Below are positions 7,922 through 16,129 of a stretch of 64,000 nucleotides of DNA, piece after piece. Source of the stretch: Mucilaginibacter gracilis. Its GTDB lineage: Bacteria > Bacteroidota > Bacteroidia > Sphingobacteriales > Sphingobacteriaceae. Below the pieces are notes generated by a model, which was given only the letters and a program-made list of their open reading frames with translations, was not told the DNA's origin and ran no database searches. The stretch covers positions 5,580,001 to 5,644,000 of the forward strand of contig NZ_RBKU01000001.1 in assembly GCF_003633615.1 (NCBI RefSeq). The letters run 5' to 3'. Each line of letters starts with the position of its first letter. Position 1 is the stretch's first letter. The translations under genes were made by a program, and so were the position numbers.

Positions 7922-7950
7922 AGGATTGAGTTATTGAAGGATTGATTGAA
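7913..7950 (+). repeat. family E short tandem array
   Basis: Units GATTGAAG, GATTGAGT and TATTGAAG follow each other from the DoxX stop codon onward. They are the same units as in the larger arrays near 47.1, 48.3, 55.2 and 56.6 kb. Confidence 0.6.
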
Positions 7951-8137
7951 AAGGAAAAACAGTAAATAAATGGCGCGGTTTTTATCATCCTGTATCCCCA
8001 ATAACCACATCCTCCGCCCCCGGCCAACCATCCTCTAAACCAACCCAAAACAGTTTTTACACAACACAGATAAAACAAATTAGCGCGTTTTAGCTTTAGC
8101 AAGTACCTTTACATTTAAAAAGAAAATTTTTATTTAT

Positions 8138-9181
8138 ATGATAGCTACTAAAGCTTACGCTGCACAAAGCCCTACTACCGACTTAGCTCCCTGGAATTTT
8201 GAGAGGCGCGATGTTGGTGCTCACGATGTGCAGTTTGATATTTTATTTTGTGGCGTTTGCCACTCGGACTTACACCAAATTAAAAACGACTGGTTTCCCG
8301 GTATATTCCCCATGGTGCCCGGGCACGAAATTGTTGGCCGCGTGGTTGCCGTTGGCTCGCACGTAAAAAACTTTAAAGTTGGCGATTTGGCCGGAACCGG
8401 CTGCCTGGTAGATTCGTGCCGCGAGTGCGAAAACTGCAAACAGGATTTGGAACAATTTTGCCTTAACGGAAACTCGCAAACTTATAACAGTTTGGAGCAG
8501 GATAAAAAAACGCCAACCTACGGCGGCTACTCAAACACTATTGTGGTTAACGAGGATTTTGTGCTCCATATATCCGAAAAATTAAATCCGGCCGCTGTTG
8601 CACCGCTGTTGTGCGCCGGTATTACCACCTACTCGCCACTGCGCCACTGGAAGGTAGGCAAGGGCCATAAACTGGCCGTATTAGGTTTAGGTGGCCTGGG
8701 CCACATGGCCGTAAAATTTGGCGTTGCTTTTGGTGCCGAAGTTACGGTATTGAGCACATCGGCAAATAAAGAGGCCGATGCCCGCAAATTAGGCGCCCAC
8801 CACTTTGTGGTTACTACCGATGCCGAACAGGTTAAAGCTGCACAAGGCACTTTTGATTTTATTTTGGATACCGTATCGGCCGAGCACGATTTAAACATGT
8901 ACCTTGGCTTACTACGCACCAACGGCACCCACATTTGCGTTGGCGTACCATCAAAACCGGCGCCGGTTGCCGCATTTAGCTTGCTGGGTGGCCGCAAAAG
9001 CCTCGCCGGATCGAACATTGGAGGTTTGGCCGAAACCCAGGAAATGCTTGATTACTGTGCCGAACACAATATCGTATCGGAAATTGAAATGATTGACATG
9101 AAAGATATTGCCAACGCTTACGAGCGCATGCTTAAAGGCGATGTACGCTATCGTTTTGTTATTGATATGGCTACCTTGTAA
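8138..9181 (+). CDS. zinc-dependent NAD(P) alcohol dehydrogenase, YahK/CAD type
   Basis: A 347-aa medium-chain alcohol dehydrogenase that oxidises alcohols or reduces aldehydes with NAD(P). Catalytic-zinc residues are in CGVCHSDLHQ (about 36-45) and GHEIVGRVVAVG (about 61-72). The structural-zinc knot is CRECENCKQDLEQFC (four Cys, about 92-106). The Rossmann loop GLGGLGHMAVKFG lies at about 178-190. Motif spacing fits the YahK/cinnamyl alcohol dehydrogenase branch, which prefers NADPH and aldehydes. It is a single gene with normal codon use. Substrate unknown. A MITE-like palindrome follows 60 bp after the stop. Confidence 0.92.
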   Translation: MIATKAYAAQSPTTDLAPWNFERRDVGAHDVQFDILFCGVCHSDLHQIKNDWFPGIFPMVPGHEIVGRVVAVGSHVKNFKVGDLAGTGCLVDSCRECENCKQDLEQFCLNGNSQTYNSLEQDKKTPTYGGYSNTIVVNEDFVLHISEKLNPAAVAPLLCAGITTYSPLRHWKVGKGHKLAVLGLGGLGHMAVKFGVAFGAEVTVLSTSANKEADARKLGAHHFVVTTDAEQVKAAQGTFDFILDTVSAEHDLNMYLGLLRTNGTHICVGVPSKPAPVAAFSLLGGRKSLAGSNIGGLAETQEMLDYCAEHNIVSEIEMIDMKDIANAYERMLKGDVRYRFVIDMATL

Positions 9182-9240
9182 GCTATTAACCTTATAAATA
9201 TATAGTTAAAGCAATATTGATTGCTTTTTATAAATATCAT

Positions 9241-9439
9241 TCAATGTCGTTTAGTTAAAAGGCGGCCCCATCGGGGTCACAGGTAGGTAGCAAAACAAAT
9301 TAAATAAAAATTTGCATGCCGTAGGTACAACACCTTTATAAGTGGCATACCTACGGCATGCAAATTTTCAATTATCACTTAGCTACCTACCTTTTGCACC
9401 GATGGTGCATTTTTAACCGCTTAAACTAAACGACATTGA
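9241..9439. mobile_element. MITE-like nested palindrome, about 200 bp
   Basis: Terminal inverted repeats of 16 bp, TCAATGTCGTTTAGTT (9241-9256) and its perfect complement (9424-9439), enclose two further nested inverted pairs. AGGTAGGTAGC pairs with GCTACCTACCT, and a perfect 19-bp pair begins AATTTGCATGCCGTAGG. The element has no coding frame. Next to the right end is TGCACCGATGGTGCA, a family G-type core. Size, nested symmetry and lack of coding capacity fit a non-autonomous element; no transposase that would mobilise it is visible. Confidence 0.65.
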
Positions 9440-9667
9440 TTGGGTTATGCGATAAACTTCCGGTGTCCCTTTTTATCAGTAAATTTCAAACCTATTTTCA
9501 CGGGTGTACTCGCTTTTACAAGTGGGCTTTTTGCTTTTTAGGTTGCCGCCCAATTGTTTAAAAAATAAGACTGTGGTTAATAAATTTGGGTTACATTTAC
9601 GCTTTCTGTTGGTGGCTCAACTTCACCTGTTAAAACCACTTTTTTTTTGTATTAGGTTAAATATCAA

Positions 9668-12600
9668 GTGATGGCGAAAGGTAGTGGCGAGGAGTCTTCA
9701 AAAAAACAGTTCCCTGTTGTAGGGATAGGCGCGTCGGCAGGGGGGCTTAACGCAGTTAAGGCTTTTTTGCAGGCATTGCCGGCAAAATCGGGCATGGCGT
9801 TTGTGTTTATCCAGCACCTTAGCCCCAGTCACCAAAGTATTTTGCCCGAAATTTTGCAAAAAACTACACCCTTCCCCGTACAATCAATTACCGATAATAT
9901 ACACCTTGAGCCCGATAACCTGTATATTATTCCGCAAAATAAAATTGTTACCACTACCGATGGTATACTTAAGCTTGCACCGTTAGATAAAAAAAGCAAA
10001 ACCAATACCATCGATCTCTTTTTTTCGTCGTTAGGCGTAGTGCATCAAAGTTATGCGGTGGGCATTGTATTATCGGGTGCTTTAAGCGATGGTACGCGGG
10101 GCTTGCAGGTTATCAAATCATACGGTGGTTTAACTTTTGCTCAGGACGAAGAGTCGGCAGCTTTTGATAGCATGCCCAACAGCGCAGTACGATCGGGCGC
10201 GGTTGATTTTGTGATGCCGCCCGATAAAATAGCCCAGCATCTTATTGCCATAAACCACCCCTTCCATACCGATTATTCGCACTCCGAAATAGTAAATACC
10301 ATACCACAGCAAGATAACGAAACCTTTAAACAAATACTTACCGTGTTGCGCGTTAGGCGCGGGGTTGATTTTACGTACTACAAGCAAAGTACCTTAAAGC
10401 GGCGCATCATCCGCCGCATGGCGCTCAGTAAAATAGAAAAACCGGCAGATTACCTTAACTTTTTACGCGAAAATAAAACCGAGCAAGATTCGCTTTACAA
10501 CGATATGCTGATCTCGGTAACCAACTTTTTTCGCGATCCGCAAAGTTTTGAATTGCTGTGCAACGTTATTTTCCCATCGTTGTTAAGCAGTAAAACCGAA
10601 AACGAAGCTTTACGGATATGGATAGCAGGCTGCGCCACCGGCGAGGAAGCTTACTCAATGGCTATATGCCTGCAAGAGCTGCTTGGCGATAAGGCTACGG
10701 CCAGAAAGATACAAATTTTTGCTACCGATATATCCGAAACGGCCATAGCAAAGGCGCGCACAGGGGTTTACCGCCCTACCGAACTGGTGGGTATATCAAC
10801 ATCAAGGCTGCAACAGTTTTTTACCAAGCAGGATGGTAACTACCAGGTAAGCAAAACCATACGCGATATGTGTGTATTTGCACACCATAATTTGCTTAAA
10901 GATCCGCCTTTTTCTAAAATAGATTTGGTGAGCTGTCGCAACGTAATGATTTACCTGGAGCCTGTATTGCAAAAACGGGCACTGGGCACTTTTCACTACT
11001 CGCTTAATAAGGATGGCTTTTTGATGCTGGGCAAATCCGAAACAATTGGCGGCAGCACCGATATATTTACGGCCTACAACCTTGCCGAGAAAATATACCT
11101 GCGTAAAGGGCCCGTGGGCCGCTTTATGACGGTTAGCTCGCCCGGAAGGGAACAAAGCTTTCGCGAAATTGATAAAAACGTACAAAAAGAAAGCTTCAAT
11201 AAAGACATATTTAAAATAGCCGACGAAACCATGCTGGCCAACTTTATGCCGCCGGCTGTAGTGGTTAACGATAAGTTTGATATTGTGCAGTTTAAAGGCA
11301 CTACCGAAACCTGGCTGGTGCCGCCCGTTGGCAAACCAAGTTTTAATGTACTTAAAATGGCGCGCGAGGGTTTAGCCTTCGAGCTGCGTAACTTGCTGCA
11401 TTTGGCAAAAAAAACAAACCTGGCAACACGCAAGTTCAACGTTTTTTTTAAGATAAACGATTTACAGCACTTTGTTAACCTACAGGTTGCCCCGTTGCCC
11501 GAGGCTCCGGAGCAGCATTTTTTAATTGTTTTTCAGCAGGCATCAACCATTGGTATACAGCCCGGTATGTTTGATACCGGCCATACCGACGAAAATAGCA
11601 ATTACAACGCCGCCGAAATGCGCATTGAGCACCTGGAGCGCGAACTGATGCAAACCCGCGCCGATATGCGCGTTATTGCCGACGAGCAGGAAGCATCAAA
11701 CGAAGAACTGCAAAGCGCCAACGAAGAGTTACTATCCGGAAGTGAAGAACTGCAAAGCCTTAACGAGGAGCTGGAAACATCTAAAGAAGAACTGCAAAGC
11801 ACCAACGAGGAGGTGATGATAGTTAACAAAGAACTGTTAGACCGTAACGAGCAACTCAATAACGTGCGCCTGTATAACGAGGGTATTGTGAGCACCATCC
11901 GCGATCCGCTGCTTATCCTCGACAAAGACCTCCGCATCAAACGCGCCACCGGCGGCTTTTACGCTAAATTTAAAATAACCGAAAAGGAAACCGAAGGACA
12001 GTATATTTACGACCTGGGCAACAACCAATGGGATATACCCAGCCTGCGCCAATTGTTAGACGAAATACTGCCCGAGAAAAAAGAGCTGGAAGGTTTTGAG
12101 GTGAGCCACAGGTTCCCGGTTATAGGCAAAAAAACAATGTGGCTCAACGCCCGCGAAATTGATAATATTAACGGCGAAAAGCTGATACTGCTATCGATAG
12201 AAGATATTACCGATAAACGCACCGTTGAACAGGGCCTGGCCGAAGCCGAACGCTTGTTGCTTGAAAGCAAAGAACGCCTCAAATTTGCGGTAGACTCGGC
12301 AGGCTTAGGCACCTGGGATTACGACCCCAAAAGCCGCGAACTGGTTTGGGATAAACGCTGTAAAGAAATTTTTGGCCTTGCACCGCTGGGCCATGTTGAT
12401 TTATCGGCCTTTTTTGATACCATAAACCCTGAGGATAAAACCTGGGTTGAGCAAAGTGTACGCAAAACCCTATACCAGGGCACCAACGGCGATTTTGATA
12501 TTGAGTACCGCACCATACCTATTGATGATAATGTTAAATGGTTAAAAGCCAAGGGCCGCGCTTATTTTAACGAAAAAGGCGAACCTATACGCTTCATCGG

Positions 12601-13330
12601 CACGATGCTTGACATTACCGCCCAAAAACAAAACGACCAGGCAAACATTGAGCTGTTAAAAAAGAAAGACGAATTTTTGAGTATAGCCAGTCACGAGCTA
12701 AAAACGCCAATAACCAGTTTAAAGGCGGCTTTGCAAATGATAGAGCGGGCCACGGCAAACAGCGACGAAATGAAAACGGCCCACGTTTTTGTGCAAAAAG
12801 GCATTAAACAGGTTAACAAACTGGTAGAACTGATTAAAGATTTGCTTGACGTTACCAAAATACAAGCCGGCAAACTGGAACTTAATAAAACCACATTTGT
12901 ACTGAGCGAACTATTGGCCGAGTGCTGCGATCAGCAAAGCCTGGCCGGCACACATCAGCTTATTATTGATGGCGAAACCGATGTAGAAGTTTTTGCCGAC
13001 CGTAACCGTATTGAACAGGTGATGGTAAACCTGCTCTCTAACGCCATCAAATACTCGCCCGACGAGGCACGAATCATCATCAACGTTGGCCGTATACCCG
13101 AGGGCATAAAAATTGCCGTTACCGATTTTGGCATCGGCATAGCCCGCGAAAAGCAAAGCCTATTGTTCGACAGGTTTTACCGCGTTGACGAAAGCTCCAA
13201 AAGGTTTACCGGCCTGGGCCTGGGCCTCTACATCTCCGCCGAAATTATAAAGCGCCACAATGGCCGCATCAATGTAAACAGCATTGAAGGCAAAGGCTCC
13301 ACCTTTTGGTTTGTAATACCCGCCGAGTAA
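9668..13330 (+). CDS. CheB-CheR-PAS-PAS hybrid histidine kinase
   Basis: A 1220-aa multidomain signal protein. Residues 14-195 are a CheB methylesterase domain (VGIGASAGGLNAV with the catalytic Ser, FIQHLSPSH with His, VLSGALSDGTRG with Asp). Residues about 215-480 are a CheR methyltransferase (TNFFRDPQSF, WIAGCATGEEAYSMAI, SCRNVMIYL). A long coiled coil of NEEL repeats (about 650-735) leads to two PAS domains. Then follow HisKA (IASHELKTPITSLK, His near 1009) and HATPase_c (NLLSNAIKYSPDEA, DFGIGIAREKQ, GLGLGLYISAEI). It has no receiver domain or membrane segment. No chemotaxis genes are nearby, so it probably acts as a stand-alone sensor. Confidence 0.93.
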   Translation: MMAKGSGEESSKKQFPVVGIGASAGGLNAVKAFLQALPAKSGMAFVFIQHLSPSHQSILPEILQKTTPFPVQSITDNIHLEPDNLYIIPQNKIVTTTDGILKLAPLDKKSKTNTIDLFFSSLGVVHQSYAVGIVLSGALSDGTRGLQVIKSYGGLTFAQDEESAAFDSMPNSAVRSGAVDFVMPPDKIAQHLIAINHPFHTDYSHSEIVNTIPQQDNETFKQILTVLRVRRGVDFTYYKQSTLKRRIIRRMALSKIEKPADYLNFLRENKTEQDSLYNDMLISVTNFFRDPQSFELLCNVIFPSLLSSKTENEALRIWIAGCATGEEAYSMAICLQELLGDKATARKIQIFATDISETAIAKARTGVYRPTELVGISTSRLQQFFTKQDGNYQVSKTIRDMCVFAHHNLLKDPPFSKIDLVSCRNVMIYLEPVLQKRALGTFHYSLNKDGFLMLGKSETIGGSTDIFTAYNLAEKIYLRKGPVGRFMTVSSPGREQSFREIDKNVQKESFNKDIFKIADETMLANFMPPAVVVNDKFDIVQFKGTTETWLVPPVGKPSFNVLKMAREGLAFELRNLLHLAKKTNLATRKFNVFFKINDLQHFVNLQVAPLPEAPEQHFLIVFQQASTIGIQPGMFDTGHTDENSNYNAAEMRIEHLERELMQTRADMRVIADEQEASNEELQSANEELLSGSEELQSLNEELETSKEELQSTNEEVMIVNKELLDRNEQLNNVRLYNEGIVSTIRDPLLILDKDLRIKRATGGFYAKFKITEKETEGQYIYDLGNNQWDIPSLRQLLDEILPEKKELEGFEVSHRFPVIGKKTMWLNAREIDNINGEKLILLSIEDITDKRTVEQGLAEAERLLLESKERLKFAVDSAGLGTWDYDPKSRELVWDKRCKEIFGLAPLGHVDLSAFFDTINPEDKTWVEQSVRKTLYQGTNGDFDIEYRTIPIDDNVKWLKAKGRAYFNEKGEPIRFIGTMLDITAQKQNDQANIELLKKKDEFLSIASHELKTPITSLKAALQMIERATANSDEMKTAHVFVQKGIKQVNKLVELIKDLLDVTKIQAGKLELNKTTFVLSELLAECCDQQSLAGTHQLIIDGETDVEVFADRNRIEQVMVNLLSNAIKYSPDEARIIINVGRIPEGIKIAVTDFGIGIAREKQSLLFDRFYRVDESSKRFTGLGLGLYISAEIIKRHNGRINVNSIEGKGSTFWFVIPAE

Positions 13331-13342
13331 AACGGGTTTGCT

Positions 13343-13443
13343 CACCGCCCCCGCCAGCGTCTGCGCTGGTGGATTTAGGCAGTTTCGCCAAAACGGCTAC
13401 TTAGCATATGGGCCACAAGCGAGTACACTTGCGGGAGCGATGG
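13343..13443 (+). repeat. family A multi-hairpin element, copy 1
   Basis: This is a 101-bp element. Arm 1 is CCAGCG/CGCTGG, arm 2 is GCAGTTT/AAACGGC (one mismatch), and arm 3 is CAAGCG/CACTTG (one mismatch). A closing stem is formed by ACCGCCCCCGC and GCGGGAGCGAT with mismatches. It lies 12 bp after the stop of the CheB-CheR kinase and 39 bp after the stop of the minus-strand gene 13483-13800. Confidence 0.8.
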
Positions 13444-13482
13444 GAGGGCCCTTGCGGGAGATGTGGTATTTAAGAAATATAC

Positions 13483-13800
13483 TTAAAATTGCCGAGGAAA
13501 ACCAACTAAGCTTCCCCTAACTCCATCGGGAAAATGTTTCAGAAAAACATTAAATAGGTGGTCTTTTGTTTTATAGTTAACATTTGATTGTTTATGAAAG
13601 CCAAAACATGGTAATCCGTGATTAGAACTAGCCTCGTAGTCTAAAAAACAATTAATCCATAGTTTGTCACCTTTTAAATCATCTATGACTAACACTTCAT
13701 TCGAAAGATATTTCAATTCTTCTTTAAATCGTTTTATTCTATCCGCGTAAGTTTTATTAGGAATAGGGCTAAATCTTTTTTCGTATTCAAATTCATTCAT
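13483..13800 (-). CDS. hypothetical protein, 105 aa (cassette-like gene 1)
   Basis: I do not recognise the family. The protein is soluble and charged, starting MNEFEYEKRFSPIPN and containing YADRIKRFKEELKYLSNE (helical), LVIDDLKGDKLWINCFLDY (strands) and a C-terminal part rich in F, H and G. It has no signal peptide or membrane segment. The gene is visibly richer in A/T than the neighbouring kinase, which suggests recent acquisition. A family A element follows its stop codon at 39 bp. The pattern of one gene plus one element repeats five more times downstream. Confidence 0.55.
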   Translation of the reverse strand: MNEFEYEKRFSPIPNKTYADRIKRFKEELKYLSNEVLVIDDLKGDKLWINCFLDYEASSNHGLPCFGFHKQSNVNYKTKDHLFNVFLKHFPDGVRGSLVGFPRQF

Positions 13801-13861
13801 ATGCTAATATAACTAAAATTTAAAACCAATAAAAATATTAAAGAAGTTATATAGCTAAGTT

Positions 13862-13887
13862 ATTCGTAGTCTGTTATCCGAATAACT
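13862..13887. repeat. family B-related inverted repeat
   Basis: GTTATTCG and CGAATAAC face each other across a short spacer containing TAGTCTGTTATC. The same pieces (CGAATAACTT, ATTCGTAG) occur at 17450-17475 and 30590-30603. It lies directly before the family A copy at 13888. Confidence 0.5.
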
Positions 13888-13988
13888 CACCGCCCCCGCC
13901 AGCGTCCGCGCTGGTGGATTTAGGCAGTTTACCCAAAACGGCTACTTAGCATCGCTGCCACAAATGAGTACACTTGCCGGAGCGATGG
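13888..13988 (+). repeat. family A multi-hairpin element, copy 2
   Basis: A 101-bp copy in the same orientation as copy 1. Arm 1 CCAGCGTCCGCGCTGG is perfect; arms 2 and 3 (GCAGTTTACCCAAAACGGC, CAAATGAGTACACTTG) carry single mismatches. Its right end GGAGCGATGG is intact. It lies 18 bp after the stop of the minus-strand gene 14007-14228. Confidence 0.8.
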
Positions 13989-14006
13989 GGTATACTAATA
14001 CCGGGT

Positions 14007-14228
14007 TTAATGGTGTTTCTTAACCCCAAATACTTTAATCAAAAAGTTGAGCGTGCTAAGTAAAATTAACGAAGCATTAATAATTAAAAGCGCTTCAACA
14101 AGTATTAAACAAATTTGATAAATTGCGATGTGCGCTATCTTTGCGATGTAAACTGCAATTAACGCAATCAATAATAACCCTAATGTTAAAGGCCAGTAAG
14201 AAATAAGCTTGGATATTTTTGACGTCAT
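14007..14228 (-). CDS. small membrane protein, 73 aa (cassette-like gene 2)
   Basis: Unrecognised. Two membrane helices are evident: WPLTLGLLLIALIAVYIAK (about residues 12-30) and ICLILVEALLIINASLILLS (about 39-58), followed by LNFLIKVFGVKKHH with a basic C-terminus. It is AT-rich and stands alone between two family A elements, with the nearer one 18 bp beyond its stop. A frame overlapping on the same strand (14095-14286) lacks the membrane pattern and was not chosen. Small two-helix proteins are common among cassette and immunity genes, but the function cannot be stated. Confidence 0.5.
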   Translation of the reverse strand: MTSKISKLISYWPLTLGLLLIALIAVYIAKIAHIAIYQICLILVEALLIINASLILLSTLNFLIKVFGVKKHH

Positions 14229-14293
14229 TATAATATACGTAAATTGTATTCAAATATAATTTTAAAGTTTTAATTATCAACCCCAAGTTATTC

Positions 14294-14394
14294 CACCGCT
14301 CCCGCCAGCGTCTGCGCTGGTGGATTTAGGCAGTTTCGCCAAAACGGCTACTTAGCATATCGGCCACAAGTGAGGGCACTTGCGGGAGCAATGG
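14294..14394 (+). repeat. family A multi-hairpin element, copy 3
   Basis: A 101-bp copy, same orientation. Arm 1 CCAGCGTCTGCGCTGG and arm 3 CAAGTGAGGGCACTTG are perfect; arm 2 has one mismatch. The closing stem is CACCGCTCCCGC with GCGGGAGCAATG, where both ends have drifted. It starts 26 bp after the stop of the minus-strand gene 14421-15059. Confidence 0.82.
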
Positions 14395-14420
14395 CGGTGG
14401 TTTTCCTTAGCCAAAGCCGT

Positions 14421-15059
14421 TTATAAGTAATGGTTTTTCTGGTAAAAAAAACTTATCTCGTTTGCTGCAAGTGCCCAGTTGGAAATATGATTTTTGAATC
14501 CCTCTTTTAATGAAACATTGTTTCTGTTAATATGCCCGGCCTGAATCAAATTTGGCCCTTCGTTAAATAAATAGGCAATTGATTTTTCTATTGGCATAAC
14601 TAATGCAATATGGCCCGGTTTTTTAGCATTTTGGTTTTTATATACAGCTATAACAATAAACCCTTTGTTTGCAAACTCTTGCGCCTTTTCATAAATACTA
14701 TCTTGTATCTGTCGCCAACCCTGTTTGTAACCATCTGCCGAAGAAAGCCAGTTATATTGGGCATTTGCCAATAATTCTGTTTTGTGTTCGGGTGGCCTTA
14801 AAATATAAACACCTTTTTGTTTACAAACAGAAGCAACAAAAGCACTGCAATGTGTTTTAATATTTTTTGTTGCATATGGGTTATCCGGCTCGCCCGTCTC
14901 CCAGTTTATATGGTTACCTGCCAGCCATAAGTTTTCTACATTTTGTTTTAAGTAAAAATCTCTAAGCCGTGAGCCTTCCAAATCTACCCTTTTAACTTGC
15001 TGACCAAATGCAAAACCGACTAATGCTGTTAGTAAAAATACTATAATTGCTTTTTTCAT
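14421..15059 (-). CDS. secreted NlpC/P60-like papain-fold protein (cassette-like gene 3)
   Basis: A 212-aa protein with a cleavable signal peptide (MKKAIIVFLLTALVGFAFG, cut near residue 20). THCSAFVASVCKQKGVYIL (about residues 69-87) places a Cys at the start of a helix, and KKPGHIALVMP (about 147-157) supplies a His at the start of a strand. This Cys-then-His order is that of NlpC/P60 and CHAP-type papain-fold amidases that cut peptidoglycan peptides. NWETGEP..NPYATKNIK precedes the Cys. The family match is by motif only, and overall sequence is divergent. It is AT-rich and bordered by family A elements. It could be a cell-wall amidase or an exported effector. Confidence 0.55.
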   Translation of the reverse strand: MKKAIIVFLLTALVGFAFGQQVKRVDLEGSRLRDFYLKQNVENLWLAGNHINWETGEPDNPYATKNIKTHCSAFVASVCKQKGVYILRPPEHKTELLANAQYNWLSSADGYKQGWRQIQDSIYEKAQEFANKGFIVIAVYKNQNAKKPGHIALVMPIEKSIAYLFNEGPNLIQAGHINRNNVSLKEGFKNHISNWALAANEISFFYQKNHYL

Positions 15060-15216
15060 TTCCTATCTCTGTAAAACATGCCAGTTGTATAAAATTGCCG
15101 CAATTATCATAATCGCAGCAATCATAATTTAAACTATCGTGTCGCACCATAGTTTAATCATTGGATTATCGAACTGCAAATTTTTTACTTTTGCATCATG
15201 GCAAATATCCGTGGCA

Positions 15217-15286
15217 ATTAGGCCGTTTAGTCAAAACGGCTACTTTGCATATCTGCCACAAGTGAGCACACTTGCGGGAGCGATGG
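15217..15286 (+). repeat. family A element, copy 4, left end missing
   Basis: Arm 2 GCCGTTTAGTCAAAACGGC and arm 3 CAAGTGAGCACACTTG are both perfect here, and the right end GCGGGAGCGATGG is intact. Arm 1 and the left terminus are absent, replaced by unrelated sequence. It lies 14 bp after the stop of the minus-strand gene 15301-15774. Confidence 0.78.
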
Positions 15287-15300
15287 AAATTTATTGCACT

Positions 15301-15774
15301 TCATTCTTTAACTAGCAGCTTCAAATACGTAAAAATCTGCCCACTATGCTCCGCTTCGTGATAGTTAGCGGCTTGTAGCGCCTGTACATGATTTTTCACT
15401 TGAAACCCGATGGGTAACTCAAAGGGCTCATAGTTAACAAATAATCCGGATTCCAGATCTGTTTCAAGGCGGTTCACTGTATCAATCAATAAATGTTTCA
15501 CCTCATTAACATCTGGAGTAACTTTCCAAGAACGTGGAGACGATCCAATTTTGAAGGACTCCTCGAATTCTTTAGATATGTACATTGGCAATCCACTACG
15601 CATGTACATATGCCTCTGTTGAGAAGTGATACAATGGCCAATTTGCCAAATTATATTATTGTTAAAACCCTCCGGAATTTTAAATAATATTTCGTAGTTA
15701 CTTTTTTCAATCAATTGCGATAGCCTGGTCCTGCTCGCTCTTAAAATTTCACATTCAAAACGTTCATTAATCAT
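15301..15774 (-). CDS. DinB-family protein (cassette-like gene 4)
   Basis: A 157-aa DinB/YfiT-like four-helix protein. IIWQIGHCITSQQRHMYMRS (about residues 40-59) has the first His, and ANYHEAEHSGQIFTYLKLL at the C-terminus has the paired metal-binding His residues (HxxxHxGQI) typical of DinB_2 proteins. The family includes thiol transferases and stress-linked proteins; the substrate of this one is unknown. It is AT-rich, monocistronic and followed by a family A element 14 bp after the stop. The start MINERFECEILRAS is the natural family N-terminus. Confidence 0.75.
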   Translation of the reverse strand: MINERFECEILRASRTRLSQLIEKSNYEILFKIPEGFNNNIIWQIGHCITSQQRHMYMRSGLPMYISKEFEESFKIGSSPRSWKVTPDVNEVKHLLIDTVNRLETDLESGLFVNYEPFELPIGFQVKNHVQALQAANYHEAEHSGQIFTYLKLLVKE

Positions 15775-15862
15775 TTAGTTTGGTTTAAGTACTTAGCAAC
15801 GGAAGCAGCCGTAATGTTTTCTAAAGTAACCTTTTCAAATTAAAGTTCAACATTGATGTCTA

Positions 15863-15963
15863 ATTGCTCCCGCCAGCGTCCCCGCTGGTGGATTTAGGCC
15901 GTTTAGCCAAAACGGCCTACTTAGCATATCTGCCACAAGTGAGGGCACTTGCGTGAGCGATGG
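15863..15963 (+). repeat. family A multi-hairpin element, copy 5
   Basis: A 101-bp copy, same orientation. Arm 1 CCAGCGTCCCCGCTGG, arm 2 GCCGTTTAGCCAAAACGGC and arm 3 CAAGTGAGGGCACTTG are all perfect. The closing stem ATTGCTCCCGC/GCGTGAGCGAT has two mismatches. It is the best copy for reading the three-arm fold. It lies upstream of the only plus-strand gene in the array. Confidence 0.85.
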
Positions 15964-16129
15964 GGAATTGTTCTTATTTCGACTGAACATATCTTATACA
16001 TCTATGCACAAACGAAGTTCATCATATTAATCATCAATTAGATATTTGAAAAACAATCACCAGGGTGAGATCAAATACCATAAAAATCAAATCTGTTATA
16101 AAAACTCCAAGCATCCAAGCAAATTCACA

